Of a DNA stretch of 38,497 bases, positions 21,267-29,628 are shown in pieces; the first letter of the stretch is position 1, and each line of letters begins with the position of its first letter. The stretch comes from Myxococcales bacterium. Its GTDB lineage: Bacteria > Myxococcota > Polyangia > Polyangiales > Polyangiaceae. The DNA is taken from positions 1 through 38,497 of the forward strand of contig PLXW01000076.1 in the NCBI GenBank assembly GCA_003151595.1. Direction: 5' to 3'. Under the pieces are notes generated by a model. The model saw nothing but the letters and a program-made list of their open reading frames with translations. It did not search any database and was not told the DNA's origin. Made by a program: the position numbers and the translations under genes.

Positions 21267-22256
21267 TCACTCCCCCTCGTACACCCCGCTCATCGCCGCG
21301 ATCTCCGCCCTCACCCGCGCCCTCAGCTCCGCGGGCTCCACCACTTCCACGTTCCTCCCCCAGCTCAAGATCCAGTTCTGCACCTCGAACGTCGGTGCGC
21401 ACTTCATCTCGAAGGCGCACCATCCGCCGCGCTCTTCGCCGATCTTCTGCGACGAGTGCCAGTGCCGCCGCTTCACCGAGCGGAGCACCTCTTTCCGGAA
21501 CCGCAGGCGAATCGTGACCGCCTCGCCGCGCACGATCCCGAACGCGCCGCGGATCTGTCGCTCGGGCGTGTACGTCGACGGGTATTCGAACGAGTCACCT
21601 CTGCACCAACGCAGAGAGCGAATGCCGTCGAACGCGAACGAACGAATCTCCCCCTTGTGCTTCTCGAGGTGAGACTTGCCGACGAGGTACGGCCCCTTCT
21701 TGTGAAAGAGAAGCGTGTACGGGTCCACGCGAAACTCGAGCTGCCCGTCCTCGACCCGTTCGTGCTTCACGGCGACCTGGTGATCGCGGAGGAGCGCGTC
21801 GAGTAGCTCTTGGATGTTGGCGTTGTCGCGCTTGCCGAAGCGCATGGCCCCCTCGTTGACGTCGAAGATCTTGCGCTGAAGGTTCGAGACCATGTCGGGA
21901 CGCTTCAGCGCGGCCGAGATCTTGGCGAAGACGCCGTCGAGCCCTTCGTACATGGGCGTGCCTTCGAGGTACCGCGCGATCTGCTGGGCGACCGCGACGC
22001 CGATCATCTCGAACTGCGTCATCGTGATCGTCGCCCCACGCGAAGAGGCCGGGACGCAGTAGCGCGTCCGTTCGCCCTGCTTGTCTTCGTCGATCGGCGT
22101 CCCTGAAGCGCGGATCTCGTTCAGGAGGCGCCACACGGTGATCCGCGAAACGCCGAGTTTCTCGATCAGCTCGGCGAGCGAGGCGCCACCGGCGCGGGAC
22201 ACCATCGATTTCGCGAGAAGTAAGCGGGTCGTTTTGGTCGTCGCGCTGTCAGCCAT
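21267..22256 (-). CDS. WYL-domain transcriptional regulator
   Basis: A 329-residue protein. Residues about 8-65 are a DeoR-like winged HTH (LAELIEKLGVSRITVWRLLN). A linker leads to a WYL domain with the core segment PYTLLFHKKGPYLVGKSHL, in which the name motif reads PYL, followed by a WCX-like C-terminus. WYL regulators sense ligands such as nucleic-acid fragments; several repress defence operons from divergent promoters. Promoter module 3 begins at this gene's start codon: a TTTCAnnnnTGAAA element lies right before the ATG and the main inverted repeat 30 bp further. I infer that it binds these repeats and controls all three modules. Confidence 0.85.
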   Translation of the reverse strand: MADSATTKTTRLLLAKSMVSRAGGASLAELIEKLGVSRITVWRLLNEIRASGTPIDEDKQGERTRYCVPASSRGATITMTQFEMIGVAVAQQIARYLEGTPMYEGLDGVFAKISAALKRPDMVSNLQRKIFDVNEGAMRFGKRDNANIQELLDALLRDHQVAVKHERVEDGQLEFRVDPYTLLFHKKGPYLVGKSHLEKHKGEIRSFAFDGIRSLRWCRGDSFEYPSTYTPERQIRGAFGIVRGEAVTIRLRFRKEVLRSVKRRHWHSSQKIGEERGGWCAFEMKCAPTFEVQNWILSWGRNVEVVEPAELRARVRAEIAAMSGVYEGE

Positions 22257-22319
22257 GTTTCACCGCTGAAAAGAAGGGGTGCCGTGGTTTCAGGATCTGA
22301 AACCGACCACCCGTATTCT
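22256..22319 (+). promoter_or_regulatory. Promoter module, copy 3
   Basis: The best-formed copy: GGTTTCAG (22286-22293), GAT, CTGAAACC (22297-22304). A second element GTTTCACCGCTGAAAA starts 30 bp upstream at 22257, touching the WYL start codon. A -10-like TATTCT (22314-22319) starts 10 bp after the 7-bp arms. It separates the WYL gene (minus) from the leader ORF and B-type gene (plus). Confidence 0.75.
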
Positions 22320-22325
22320 TCTCTC

Positions 22326-22388
22326 ATGTTGAGAACGAGAACAAGTCACTGCGTGAGCGTCACGGACTCGAAACCGATTCATCACTGA
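22326..22388 (+). CDS. Possible 20-codon leader ORF
   Basis: An ATG at the predicted transcription start opens a 20-residue frame (MLRTRTSHCV to KPIHH) that stops 17 bp before the B2 start codon. The equivalent ATG in modules 1 and 2 is in frame with the main gene. It could be a leader peptide coupling translation to the next gene, or a chance frame. Confidence 0.3.
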   Translation: MLRTRTSHCVSVTDSKPIHH

Positions 22389-22405
22389 AAGAAGAGAAGA
22401 ACATC

Positions 22406-23116
22406 ATGTCCAAGATCAACAACGACACGACGGTCACCCTCTACGCGAAGCGCATCGGCGCGATGAAGAAGTACGTCTCGAATCAGAAGTCCGAAATCCC
22501 GGTCGGTGGGGAAGTGCTCAAACCGAGCGGGGTGCTGCAGGCCTTTCAAGATTGTCTCGACGTGCGGACGGCCGTCTCCGTCACGCACGCCGCGTACAAG
22601 TCGGCTCTCGCCGATCGCGTCGAAGCCGACGAGCGGTTTCGCGTGACCGACGAAGCCATGAAGGGGTGGGTGCTCAACAGGTTCGGTGTCGGCAGCACCG
22701 AAGCCATCGAGTTCGGGTACTCGGTCCGAAAGGCGCCGGCCGTTTCGGCGGCCGATCGGGCGACTGCGGTCTTGCTCAATCAGGCCACGCGCAAGGCGCG
22801 CGGCACGATGGGCAAGCGGGAGAAGCTGAAGATCAAGGGGACGCTGGATGTCCCCACCGCGCCGGCGGCCCCGGCGATCGTCTCGGCGCCTGCGGCCGCG
22901 ACTTCCGCGACGGCCGCTCCGACGGCTGGCGCGGCGGTCCATGCACCGGTGGCAGCGCCGGCCGTGATGACGGGGTCCGCGCCGGCCGTGGTGACGGGGT
23001 CCGCGCCGGTCGCGGCTCCCGTGATCACGGCGGTCGCGGCTCCGGTGGTCGCGCCGATCGCGGCTCCCGTTGCCGCGCCGGTGGTCAACGCCCCTGCGGC
23101 AGGAGGTAGCGCCTAG
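22406..23116 (+). CDS. B2 protein, paralogue of B1 with Ala/Pro/Val-rich tail
   Basis: A 236-residue protein. The N-terminal 110 residues are the B-type domain shared with the gene at 14622 (MSKINNDTTVTLY, GWVLNRFGVGSTEAIEFGY). Residues 110-150 are basic (KARGTMGKREKLKIKG). Residues 150-230 are low-complexity Ala/Pro/Val, with repeated VTGSAP and VAAPV words. The C-terminus VNAPAAGGSA is again shared. The composition of the basic segment plus Ala/Pro tail resembles DNA-associated or linker proteins, but that is a weak inference. An AGAAGAGAAGAA ribosome site precedes it. It is the only gene after promoter module 3 and ends before a hairpin. Confidence 0.8.
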   Translation: MSKINNDTTVTLYAKRIGAMKKYVSNQKSEIPVGGEVLKPSGVLQAFQDCLDVRTAVSVTHAAYKSALADRVEADERFRVTDEAMKGWVLNRFGVGSTEAIEFGYSVRKAPAVSAADRATAVLLNQATRKARGTMGKREKLKIKGTLDVPTAPAAPAIVSAPAAATSATAAPTAGAAVHAPVAAPAVMTGSAPAVVTGSAPVAAPVITAVAAPVVAPIAAPVAAPVVNAPAAGGSA

Positions 23117-23142
23117 GCGTAAGCCGCAGTAGGCCGGGCGAG

Positions 23143-23172
23143 GGCCCGCTCACCTGACGGGGTGGGCGGGCC
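23143..23172 (+). terminator. Rho-independent terminator after B2
   Basis: GGCCCGCTCACC and GGTGGGCGGGCC (12-bp stem, TGACGG loop) followed by TTT. The stem is the same as that after the paralogous operon at 15050. Confidence 0.7.
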
Positions 23173-23216
23173 TTTGCGCGTCGGGGCGATGGCTTCGATC
23201 GCGCCACCGCTCCCCC

Positions 23217-24629
23217 CTACTCCGAAATCCCCGGAGCCGCCCGATACACCCACGTCGCAAAGAACGACTCGAGGTCCCTCCCCGACGACGACTCGAACGC
23301 CATCCGAAGATCCGACGTGCGCGCGCCCTTGCCCGCCCGATCCCTCGTGTACTTCCGAATCCCGTTCCAGAAAGCGTCGTCCCCGATCTCGCGACGGAGC
23401 TTGTCGAGGACGAGCGCACCGCGAAAGTACGTGACGCCACGAGCCTGAAGATCCGACTCGGCGACCGGACGAGAGAGGGATCCGTCCGGGTTCGAGAGGG
23501 CGATCGGCGCGTCCTTCCCCGCGGCGTGAGCTTTCGCGGACCGCGCGCGAAAGTTCTTCATCTCTCCGTCGTAAGCCGCGCGGCCCCACCGATCTTCCTT
23601 CGTGGCGGCGACGAAGTACGTCGCGAACGCTTCGTTCAACCAGAAGTCGGCGAAGTCGGCGCACGGGATCGAAATGCCGAACCACTCGTGCGCGAGCTCG
23701 TGCGTGAAGATCCAGTCGTCCGTCTCGTCCCTCTTCAGATCGTCGACCGAGCTCGCGCCGAGAAGAGAGAGACCTGCGGCCTCCTGGGCCGCGTCGCCGG
23801 AGACGAAGACCTGCGTGTACTCCGCCGCCGGCAAAGGCGACCCCGTGTGCGCCTGGAGAAACGCGAGGCTCGCGGCCGTCGCGCGCAGCGCGGGCTTCAA
23901 GTCAGTGCCTTCGGGGCCGAGGGCGCGAAGCGCGACGCCGCCTGCGTCGAGGTCTTCTTCGTGGAACATGCCCGCCGCGAACGCGTAGAGAAACGGCGGC
24001 GTCGGCACGTCGAGCACGAACGAGTGAACGGCGAGCGCCGCTCCGCCCGCCGCGGCGGATTCGCTCGCGCGCCGCCCGCTCGCCGCCACGCGCAACGCGG
24101 GAGGAGCCGAGACTCGAAGTGCGAGCGTCGCGCGCTGCGCCGGGTCCTGAAGCGTCGGCATCCATGCCGAGGTCAGGTAGCCGCCCCACACGTCGCTCGG
24201 AGAGAAATGCGGCGTGTCCCGATCCGTCGCCCCCCTCCACGTGACGTGCAGCTCGATCGACGAGCCCTTGCGCACCGGCTTCTCGAGGAGCGCGCACAGA
24301 CGCTCGTCCTTCACCCGAAACGGGAGCGGCTTCCCGGCGAGCGAGACGGCTCCGATGGCGAGGTGATTCGCGTCGAGCACCACGACGCCGGTGTCTCGCG
24401 TGGCGCGGAGCTGCAGGTCACCGCTGCCGGACAAGCTCGGCGGCGCGATCGCGAGAGTCAGATCGACCGAGTGATGAACGACGTCGAAGCCTCGTTCGGC
24501 GTCGCACTCGGAGAACGACAGCGCGGGCGCGGGCTGCGAACGAGTCGGGACCCGCACGTCCTTCGAAGCGGGACGCGCGCACGAGAGAGTCAGAGCGATG
24601 GCGAAGAGCAAGAGCGAGCTCGAGGACAT
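23217..24629 (-). CDS. M1-family metallopeptidase-like lipoprotein
   Basis: A 470-residue protein from ATG 24629, with a signal peptide (SSSLLLFAIALTLSC) whose cysteine is in a lipobox. The zinc site is complete: HELAH at 310-314 and E333 in LNEAFATYF, 18 residues later. The usual GxMEN aminopeptidase loop is replaced by QEAAGLSLL (about 282-290), so substrate-end recognition may differ. The N-terminal 200 residues form the beta-rich M1 saddle domain. It should act outside the cytoplasmic membrane on peptides. It is separated by 16 bp from the upstream histidine kinase gene and may share its transcript. Confidence 0.85.
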   Translation of the reverse strand: MSSSSLLLFAIALTLSCARPASKDVRVPTRSQPAPALSFSECDAERGFDVVHHSVDLTLAIAPPSLSGSGDLQLRATRDTGVVVLDANHLAIGAVSLAGKPLPFRVKDERLCALLEKPVRKGSSIELHVTWRGATDRDTPHFSPSDVWGGYLTSAWMPTLQDPAQRATLALRVSAPPALRVAASGRRASESAAAGGAALAVHSFVLDVPTPPFLYAFAAGMFHEEDLDAGGVALRALGPEGTDLKPALRATAASLAFLQAHTGSPLPAAEYTQVFVSGDAAQEAAGLSLLGASSVDDLKRDETDDWIFTHELAHEWFGISIPCADFADFWLNEAFATYFVAATKEDRWGRAAYDGEMKNFRARSAKAHAAGKDAPIALSNPDGSLSRPVAESDLQARGVTYFRGALVLDKLRREIGDDAFWNGIRKYTRDRAGKGARTSDLRMAFESSSGRDLESFFATWVYRAAPGISE

Positions 24630-24645
24630 GGGATTGCGCGGTCCA

Positions 24646-26520
24646 TCAAGAGGAGAAGGGAGCGGCGAGCCGCCGGATCGCGTCTCCGATCTCCTCCGCG
24701 GTGAACGGCTTCGGGACCGCACCGGCGAACCCGAATCGCGCGCAGTCGGCCATCACCGGGTCGTCGGAGTACCCGCTCACCACGATCGCCTTCACGGCCG
24801 GATCGATCGCGCGCAGCCTGGCGAGGGCCTCGACTCCGCCGACGCCGCCGCGGACCACGAGATCGAGCACGACGGCCTGGAACGGCCTCCCCGCCGCCCG
24901 CGCCTGGTCGTACTCGACCGCCGCGACCGCGCCGTCCGCGCAGTCCACCACCTCGAACCCCTGCGACTCGAGCACGCGCCTCGACATCCGGCGGACAGCC
25001 TCGTCGTCGTCCATCAGGAGCACGCGGAGCCGCGTCGTCGCCGGCGGGGCCGGCTCCTCGGAGCTCGCGGGGATCGGCGCCTGCGAGGCGGGGAGGAACA
25101 CGAGGAACGTCGCTCCTCGTCCGAGCGCGCTCTCGACGGTGATGTGGCCGCCGTGACGGTTGACGATCGAGTGAGCCGTCGCGAGCCCGAGGCCGGTGCC
25201 CGACGACTTCGTCGTGAAGTACGGATCGAAGAGGCGGTCGATGTGCTTCGGATCGACGCCCATCCCCTCATCGATCACGCGCACGCGCACGTAGCGCCCC
25301 GGAGGGAGCGGGACGCTCGAGACCGACCCGAGCACGGCGTTGTCCGCCGCGACGCGCACGCGCCCGCCGCCCGGCATGGCCTGCGCCGCGTTCAGGAGGA
25401 GGTTGTGGAACACCTGGTTCATCTGAGCGGCGTCGATGTCGACGAGCCAGAGATCGTCCGGCAGCTCCACGTCGAAGCCGACGCTCGCGGAGACGGCGCG
25501 CGCGCAGAAATGCGCCGCCTCTCGGACGACGGGCGCGATCGAGGCGACCCGCTTCACGGGCGTCCCCCCCTTCGCGAACGTCACGAGCTGCTTCGCCAGG
25601 CCGCGCGCGCGGTCCGCCGCCTGCTCGGCCTCCGCGAGGAGCGCGCGCGTCGCCGGCCCCGCGTCGGGCTGCCGCGCCGCGAGCGAGAGCGTTCCGAGGA
25701 CGACCGCGAGCACGTTGTTGAAGTCGTGCGCGATGCCGCCGGCGAGCACGCCCAGCGACTCCAGCTTCGCGGCGCGGAGCAGGTGCTGCTCGGCCAGCTT
25801 TCGCGCCGTCACGTCCTGCACGACCACGACGGCGCTCGGATTCCCGTGGTCGTCCGTGATCGGCGACCAGGTCATCCTCCCCCACGCCGTCGCGCCGTCG
25901 CCGCGCGCGAAGCGTCTCTCCTCGAGGGAAGCCTCGCGATCGCTCTCGTGCACGAAGGAGAAGACGTTCGCGCCGACGAGCGACGCCTCGCCGCGCCCGA
26001 GGAACCGACAGAGGGCCGCGTTCACGCGCGACAGGGATCCGTCCACCTGCGCGAGCGCCATCGGCACCGTCGTCGTGTCGAAGAGCGCGCGAAACCTCTT
26101 CTCTCCCAGCCGGAACGCCTCCTCGGCCGCCGACGGCGCGCCGATCTTCATGATCGTCCCATCGAGGAGCGTCGCGCGACCCGACGCATCCATGGTCGCC
26201 TTGAGGCAGATCAGCGCGTCGAACGGCTCCCGCGTGTCGATGCGCACCCGGCGCCCTTCGAGCCGCGCGATCCCCGTCCGCCGGAACTCCTCGCTCGAAG
26301 CGAAGCGCGTCGCGGTCTCTTGCCGCTCCTTGGGATCTTCGTACATCTCCAGCGCGCTGAAGCCGACGGCGTCCTCCGGCCGGGCGAACCCGTAGATCCT
26401 CGCGCAGGTCTCGTTGACGCGGAGGATGCGCTGGGTGGTGTTGTCGACGCGAAAGACGCCGATGCCGAGCGCGTCGAGGATCTCGCCCACCCAGCCGTCG
26501 TGATCGCTCGGCACGCTCAT
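24646..26520 (-). CDS. PAS hybrid histidine kinase with C-terminal receiver
   Basis: A 624-residue cytoplasmic kinase without membrane segments. Two PAS-type domains (about 10-125 and 138-240) precede HisKA with H265 in GGIAHDFNN. The ATPase domain has N373 (FHNLLLNAAQ), D417 (DEGMG), FDPYFTTK and GTGLGLA. The receiver (from about 498) has acidic pair D504-D505, phosphoacceptor D553 and the PKPF lysine. It should autophosphorylate in response to a PAS-sensed signal and pass phosphate to its own receiver. No separate response regulator is next to it. The peptidase gene downstream may be co-transcribed. Confidence 0.9.
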   Translation of the reverse strand: MSVPSDHDGWVGEILDALGIGVFRVDNTTQRILRVNETCARIYGFARPEDAVGFSALEMYEDPKERQETATRFASSEEFRRTGIARLEGRRVRIDTREPFDALICLKATMDASGRATLLDGTIMKIGAPSAAEEAFRLGEKRFRALFDTTTVPMALAQVDGSLSRVNAALCRFLGRGEASLVGANVFSFVHESDREASLEERRFARGDGATAWGRMTWSPITDDHGNPSAVVVVQDVTARKLAEQHLLRAAKLESLGVLAGGIAHDFNNVLAVVLGTLSLAARQPDAGPATRALLAEAEQAADRARGLAKQLVTFAKGGTPVKRVASIAPVVREAAHFCARAVSASVGFDVELPDDLWLVDIDAAQMNQVFHNLLLNAAQAMPGGGRVRVAADNAVLGSVSSVPLPPGRYVRVRVIDEGMGVDPKHIDRLFDPYFTTKSSGTGLGLATAHSIVNRHGGHITVESALGRGATFLVFLPASQAPIPASSEEPAPPATTRLRVLLMDDDEAVRRMSRRVLESQGFEVVDCADGAVAAVEYDQARAAGRPFQAVVLDLVVRGGVGGVEALARLRAIDPAVKAIVVSGYSDDPVMADCARFGFAGAVPKPFTAEEIGDAIRRLAAPFSS

Positions 26521-26609
26521 CTCTCCCGCTTTCTATCGGCGCGCCCGCGACACCGCAACGGCCGCCGCCCCGCATGGAGGAGCTCATCGTTCCGTTTCGA
26601 GGCGTCCGC

Positions 26610-26755
26610 ACGGACGGGACGTAACGCCCGTGCCGATCGCCACGGGGCGCTCCCGGCCGAATCAGATCGCGGTGAACGGAACGAGCGTGTACTGGACCGA
26701 GGTGCTCGGAACCGGAACGCACGACGGCGTCGTGATGAAGATGACGCCGAAGTGA
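26610..26755 (+). pseudogene. C-terminal remnant of a YWTN-repeat protein
   Basis: A short open stretch ends DVTPVPIATGRSRPNQIAV, then NGTSVYWTEV, then GVVMKMTPK before a TGA at 26753. The motif IAVxxTxVYWTxxxxGxVMKxP is the repeat unit of secreted beta-propeller-like proteins common in myxobacteria. Only one unit is left, with no start. The final TGA overlaps the GTG of the next gene. Confidence 0.4.
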
Positions 26756-27153
26756 ACAGAAGAGCCGTCTGCCGCCTCGCACTCGCGCTCGCCGTCTGCC
26801 TCTCTTGCGGCGGCAAGGCCACCCCGCCCGATCCCTCGCTCTTCGTCGGCCATTGGGTGTGCCCCTCCGCGACCGCAGCAACCGGGTACATCGGCATTCT
26901 CCTGGCGACGAACAAGACCGACATCTTCGCGTCGAACGGCGAAGACGTGTGCAGCTACCGCTACGTCATCTCCGGCTCCACGGCCACGGCGTCCAGCTGC
27001 GGAGAGCCTCCTTCCGGCCAGCTCACGGGGTGCAATCTCCTCTGCGGCACGCTGACCGTGAACGGCAACACGCTCGAGGCCTCGTTCACCTTCAGGCAAC
27101 CCGACGGAGGAGCGCCCCTCGAGGAGACGCTCTCCTGCGTGCGATCGGACTGA
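26752..27153 (+). CDS. Small predicted lipoprotein
   Basis: A 133-residue protein from GTG 26752, which overlaps the stop of the upstream remnant. A signal peptide (RRAVCRLALALAVCLSC) ends in the lipobox LSC-GG. The mature part looks like a small beta-sheet domain with several cysteines (VCPS, DVCSY, SSCGE, GCNLLCGTL, LSCVRSD), probably disulfide-bonded in the envelope. Thr/Gly-rich strands such as YVISGSTATASS and LTVNGNTLEASFTF suggest an immunoglobulin-like or lipocalin-like fold, similar in style to the lipoprotein at 35095. Function unknown. Confidence 0.7.
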   Translation: MNRRAVCRLALALAVCLSCGGKATPPDPSLFVGHWVCPSATAATGYIGILLATNKTDIFASNGEDVCSYRYVISGSTATASSCGEPPSGQLTGCNLLCGTLTVNGNTLEASFTFRQPDGGAPLEETLSCVRSD

Positions 27154-27188
27154 CGCTCACCTCCCCCTCGCCTCTCCCCGCGCAGCCG

Positions 27189-27872
27189 CTACCGCGCGCC
27201 CCCCGCGCGCGGCATCAGCAAGCTCGTCACGAGGCTCCTCCCGCTCGGCAGCACGCCAGCCTCGCGCGGATCACGAATGCGAAGCCTGCGGCGGACCTCC
27301 GCCAACGGCTCCTCGAAATAGGACTCGATGGGTGAGGCGATCACCAGCTCGGCGCTCTCACCCATCGCGAGCCCGACGCGCACGTTGTTCGCGATGGCGC
27401 TCGCCTGCGTGGGCGACGCGATCGAGTAGAGAACGCGCACGAACGACAGCATCGCGCGGCCCACCGGAGCGGCGCCCTGCCCGACGTTGAACGCCAGGAC
27501 TCCCGCTTCGCCCGCGAGGCCGGTGTCGAAGCCGGCCAGCACGTGATGAATGTCGTGCGTCGCCGTGTAGCGAAGCGCGTACGGGTCGTGACGGAACTGC
27601 TCCCGCACGCCGGGACTCACGACGAGCGGCGTGATGCCGTTGGCGTCGAGAAAGAGCGCGTACTCCCGGCCGAGGGTGCCCGACGGCAGCCGGCGAAGGA
27701 TCGCGAGGTCCTGCTCGGGCGCGTACCCGTGCATCGCCTCGAGCTTGTCGGCCACCCCCTTCGGCACGCCCGAGAGCGCGGCGAGCTTCCACACCACTAC
27801 GTCACCGAGCGGAGCGCCCGAGCGGTAGGCGCGGTACGCGCGAAGCAGCTTTGCGAGGTCCATCACGCTCAT
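27189..27872 (-). CDS. Coq4-family-like protein
   Basis: A 227-residue protein starting MSVMDLAKLLRAYRAYRSG. The central HDxxH motif (H106-D107-I-H-H110) followed by E122 is the metal-binding signature of Coq4, which scaffolds or catalyses a decarboxylation-hydroxylation step in ubiquinone synthesis. The flanking VLAGFDTGLAGEAGVLAFNV segment also fits. No other quinone genes are near, and many bacteria carry stand-alone homologues of unknown role. An in-frame upstream start at 27950 is possible but its residues are low-complexity and unlike the family. Confidence 0.75.
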   Translation of the reverse strand: MSVMDLAKLLRAYRAYRSGAPLGDVVVWKLAALSGVPKGVADKLEAMHGYAPEQDLAILRRLPSGTLGREYALFLDANGITPLVVSPGVREQFRHDPYALRYTATHDIHHVLAGFDTGLAGEAGVLAFNVGQGAAPVGRAMLSFVRVLYSIASPTQASAIANNVRVGLAMGESAELVIASPIESYFEEPLAEVRRRLRIRDPREAGVLPSGRSLVTSLLMPRAGGAR

Positions 27873-27909
27873 GAAGTTAAGGCGCGGGGGGATGCCGGCA
27901 AGGCCTCCC

Positions 27910-29472
27910 CTAGTCACACCTCCCCGACAGCCCACACTCCCCACTCTCACAATCCGCCGCCTTCCCGCAAAACGCTCCGGCCGCGCACTTCCCGCACGCC
28001 CCTCCGCAATCCACGTCGCTCTCCCCCCCGTTCTTCACCCCGTCGCTGCACGCGGGCGCAACGCACAGTCCAGCGCTGCCACATCGCTTGCTCGCGCAAT
28101 CCATGTCCTCCCTGCACCCGGCGCCGCCCCCGCACCGCGTGCAGCGCCCTCCGCAGTCGACGCCGGTCTCCTCTCCATCGCGCACGCCGTCGCGGCACGT
28201 CTGCGGGAACGCCTTCGCGAGCGCGCTCCCGCTCACCACGAAGAGCACGAGCGCCATCGCCGACGCCGCTCGCCACGTGCGCCTTCGTGCCAATCGTGCG
28301 CGCAGCTCCCCCTCCAACCCGCCGGCCTCTGCGACGCGCTCATCGGCCTCTCCGCGAAGGTCGATCCCCGTGACGTTCTCCGCCCGGCAATACCGGCACA
28401 TCACGACGACGTGCGCGTCCGACTCGCCCGCCAGCGTGAGCGACGCGCCGCACACACGGCAGATCCAGCCGTCGCGCCCATCGCCCTCGCGTCGCGGCAC
28501 CGACGGATCGCGGCGCGCCCCGTAGCGCGACGCGACGAGACGGATCGCCTCCCGACCAGACACCTGCGCGCGCAGCCACAGGTAGAGCCCGAGCGAGAAC
28601 GCGCTGGCGAACGCGAAGAGCCAGATGGAGTGCCACGGACGGAGCACGTGGCGCGTCACGAAGAGCTCGTTGAACGCGATCGCGGTCAGCGGGAACGCGA
28701 GCAAGAGCGGCGCCGCGGCGACGACGAGCACCAGGTTGCTGAAGCGCGCGCGCGGTTGTCGGAGGAGCGATCCAAGCAGTCGCTCGCTCCGATCGCGCGC
28801 CTCGGTGAGGGAGCCGGCGTCGACGAACCGCGAGCGAACCTCCTCGGGCACTGCGACCTGCGCGCGGCAGTGTCGACACCTCACGTGCGCCTCGGGCGAC
28901 GGCGGAACGGGCGCGCCGCACTGCGCGCACGACAGCACCGTGGGCGACCCCGCCGCCGGGATCGACGGCCGGTCGCGCCCCACGGACGCGAGCGTCTCGA
29001 CCAGCACGCCGAACGACCGCAGCTCGTCGGCGTCGGTGCTCTCGGCGACGACGCTCCCATCGATGCGAAGCACGCCCCCCGTCACACCATCCACCTCGGT
29101 GAGCTTGGTGTCGGCCGTCACGCTCTTCCACGCGACACGCAGCCCGTGCGCGGGCCCGCCCCACACCTCGACCCCCTGCGGCGACATGCGCACGTCGCTG
29201 CATCGCCGCTTCCACGCCGCCATGAGCGAGCCGATGACGGCGAAGAACCACACGGCCCAGAGGAGCCCCAGCACGATCACGATCGCCCCGCCCACCCAGT
29301 GAGGAACCCAATCGGGAACCTCGGGAATGAAGAACGGCCCGAACGCGATGAGCTGCAACACGCCGACCGTCGCGGTGAGCGCGGCGAGCGCGCTGCGACC
29401 GGTGGCGAGCGGCATGTACATCGCGGATGCGCGTGGCGGCGAAGCGGTGGGTAGCGGAGCGGGCAGCGGCAT
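27910..29472 (-). CDS. Zinc-ribbon membrane protein with cysteine-rich C-terminal repeats
   Basis: A 520-residue membrane protein. Hydrophobic segments lie at about 28-50, 58-85, 250-270, 285-310 and 400-415. Two zinc ribbons are visible: CAQCGAPV with CRHC (about 182-205), and CRVCGASL with CRYC (about 355-380). The C-terminal 100 residues hold two copies of a DGxxxGxExxVDCGG-CxxC motif, each followed by a CxxDxDCxSxxCG unit, typical of secreted or surface myxobacterial proteins. A basic cytosolic linker (RARLARRRT) precedes the last helix. It may span the membrane with an extracytoplasmic disulfide-rich tail. Function not recognised. Confidence 0.8.
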   Translation of the reverse strand: MPLPAPLPTASPPRASAMYMPLATGRSALAALTATVGVLQLIAFGPFFIPEVPDWVPHWVGGAIVIVLGLLWAVWFFAVIGSLMAAWKRRCSDVRMSPQGVEVWGGPAHGLRVAWKSVTADTKLTEVDGVTGGVLRIDGSVVAESTDADELRSFGVLVETLASVGRDRPSIPAAGSPTVLSCAQCGAPVPPSPEAHVRCRHCRAQVAVPEEVRSRFVDAGSLTEARDRSERLLGSLLRQPRARFSNLVLVVAAAPLLLAFPLTAIAFNELFVTRHVLRPWHSIWLFAFASAFSLGLYLWLRAQVSGREAIRLVASRYGARRDPSVPRREGDGRDGWICRVCGASLTLAGESDAHVVVMCRYCRAENVTGIDLRGEADERVAEAGGLEGELRARLARRRTWRAASAMALVLFVVSGSALAKAFPQTCRDGVRDGEETGVDCGGRCTRCGGGAGCREDMDCASKRCGSAGLCVAPACSDGVKNGGESDVDCGGACGKCAAGAFCGKAADCESGECGLSGRCD

Positions 29473-29628
29473 GGTTACGCGGGTGACGCGTCGAACGTGG
29501 TGGATGTGAAACGTAACTCACCCGTGCGTCGGCGGGCTCGAGCGAGGAACCGTCCTTCGCCCGCGTCCCACCGCGGTCGCGACGATCGCGAAGTCGCGCG
29601 CCGGTGCTATGGGGATCGCGAGGCCCCC

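Noticed and set aside
24598..26751. A very long plus-strand frame antisense to the histidine kinase
   Set aside because: It is the mirror of a clear kinase with all motifs; its residues are Arg/His-rich without domains. Only its end (from 26752) is a real small lipoprotein.
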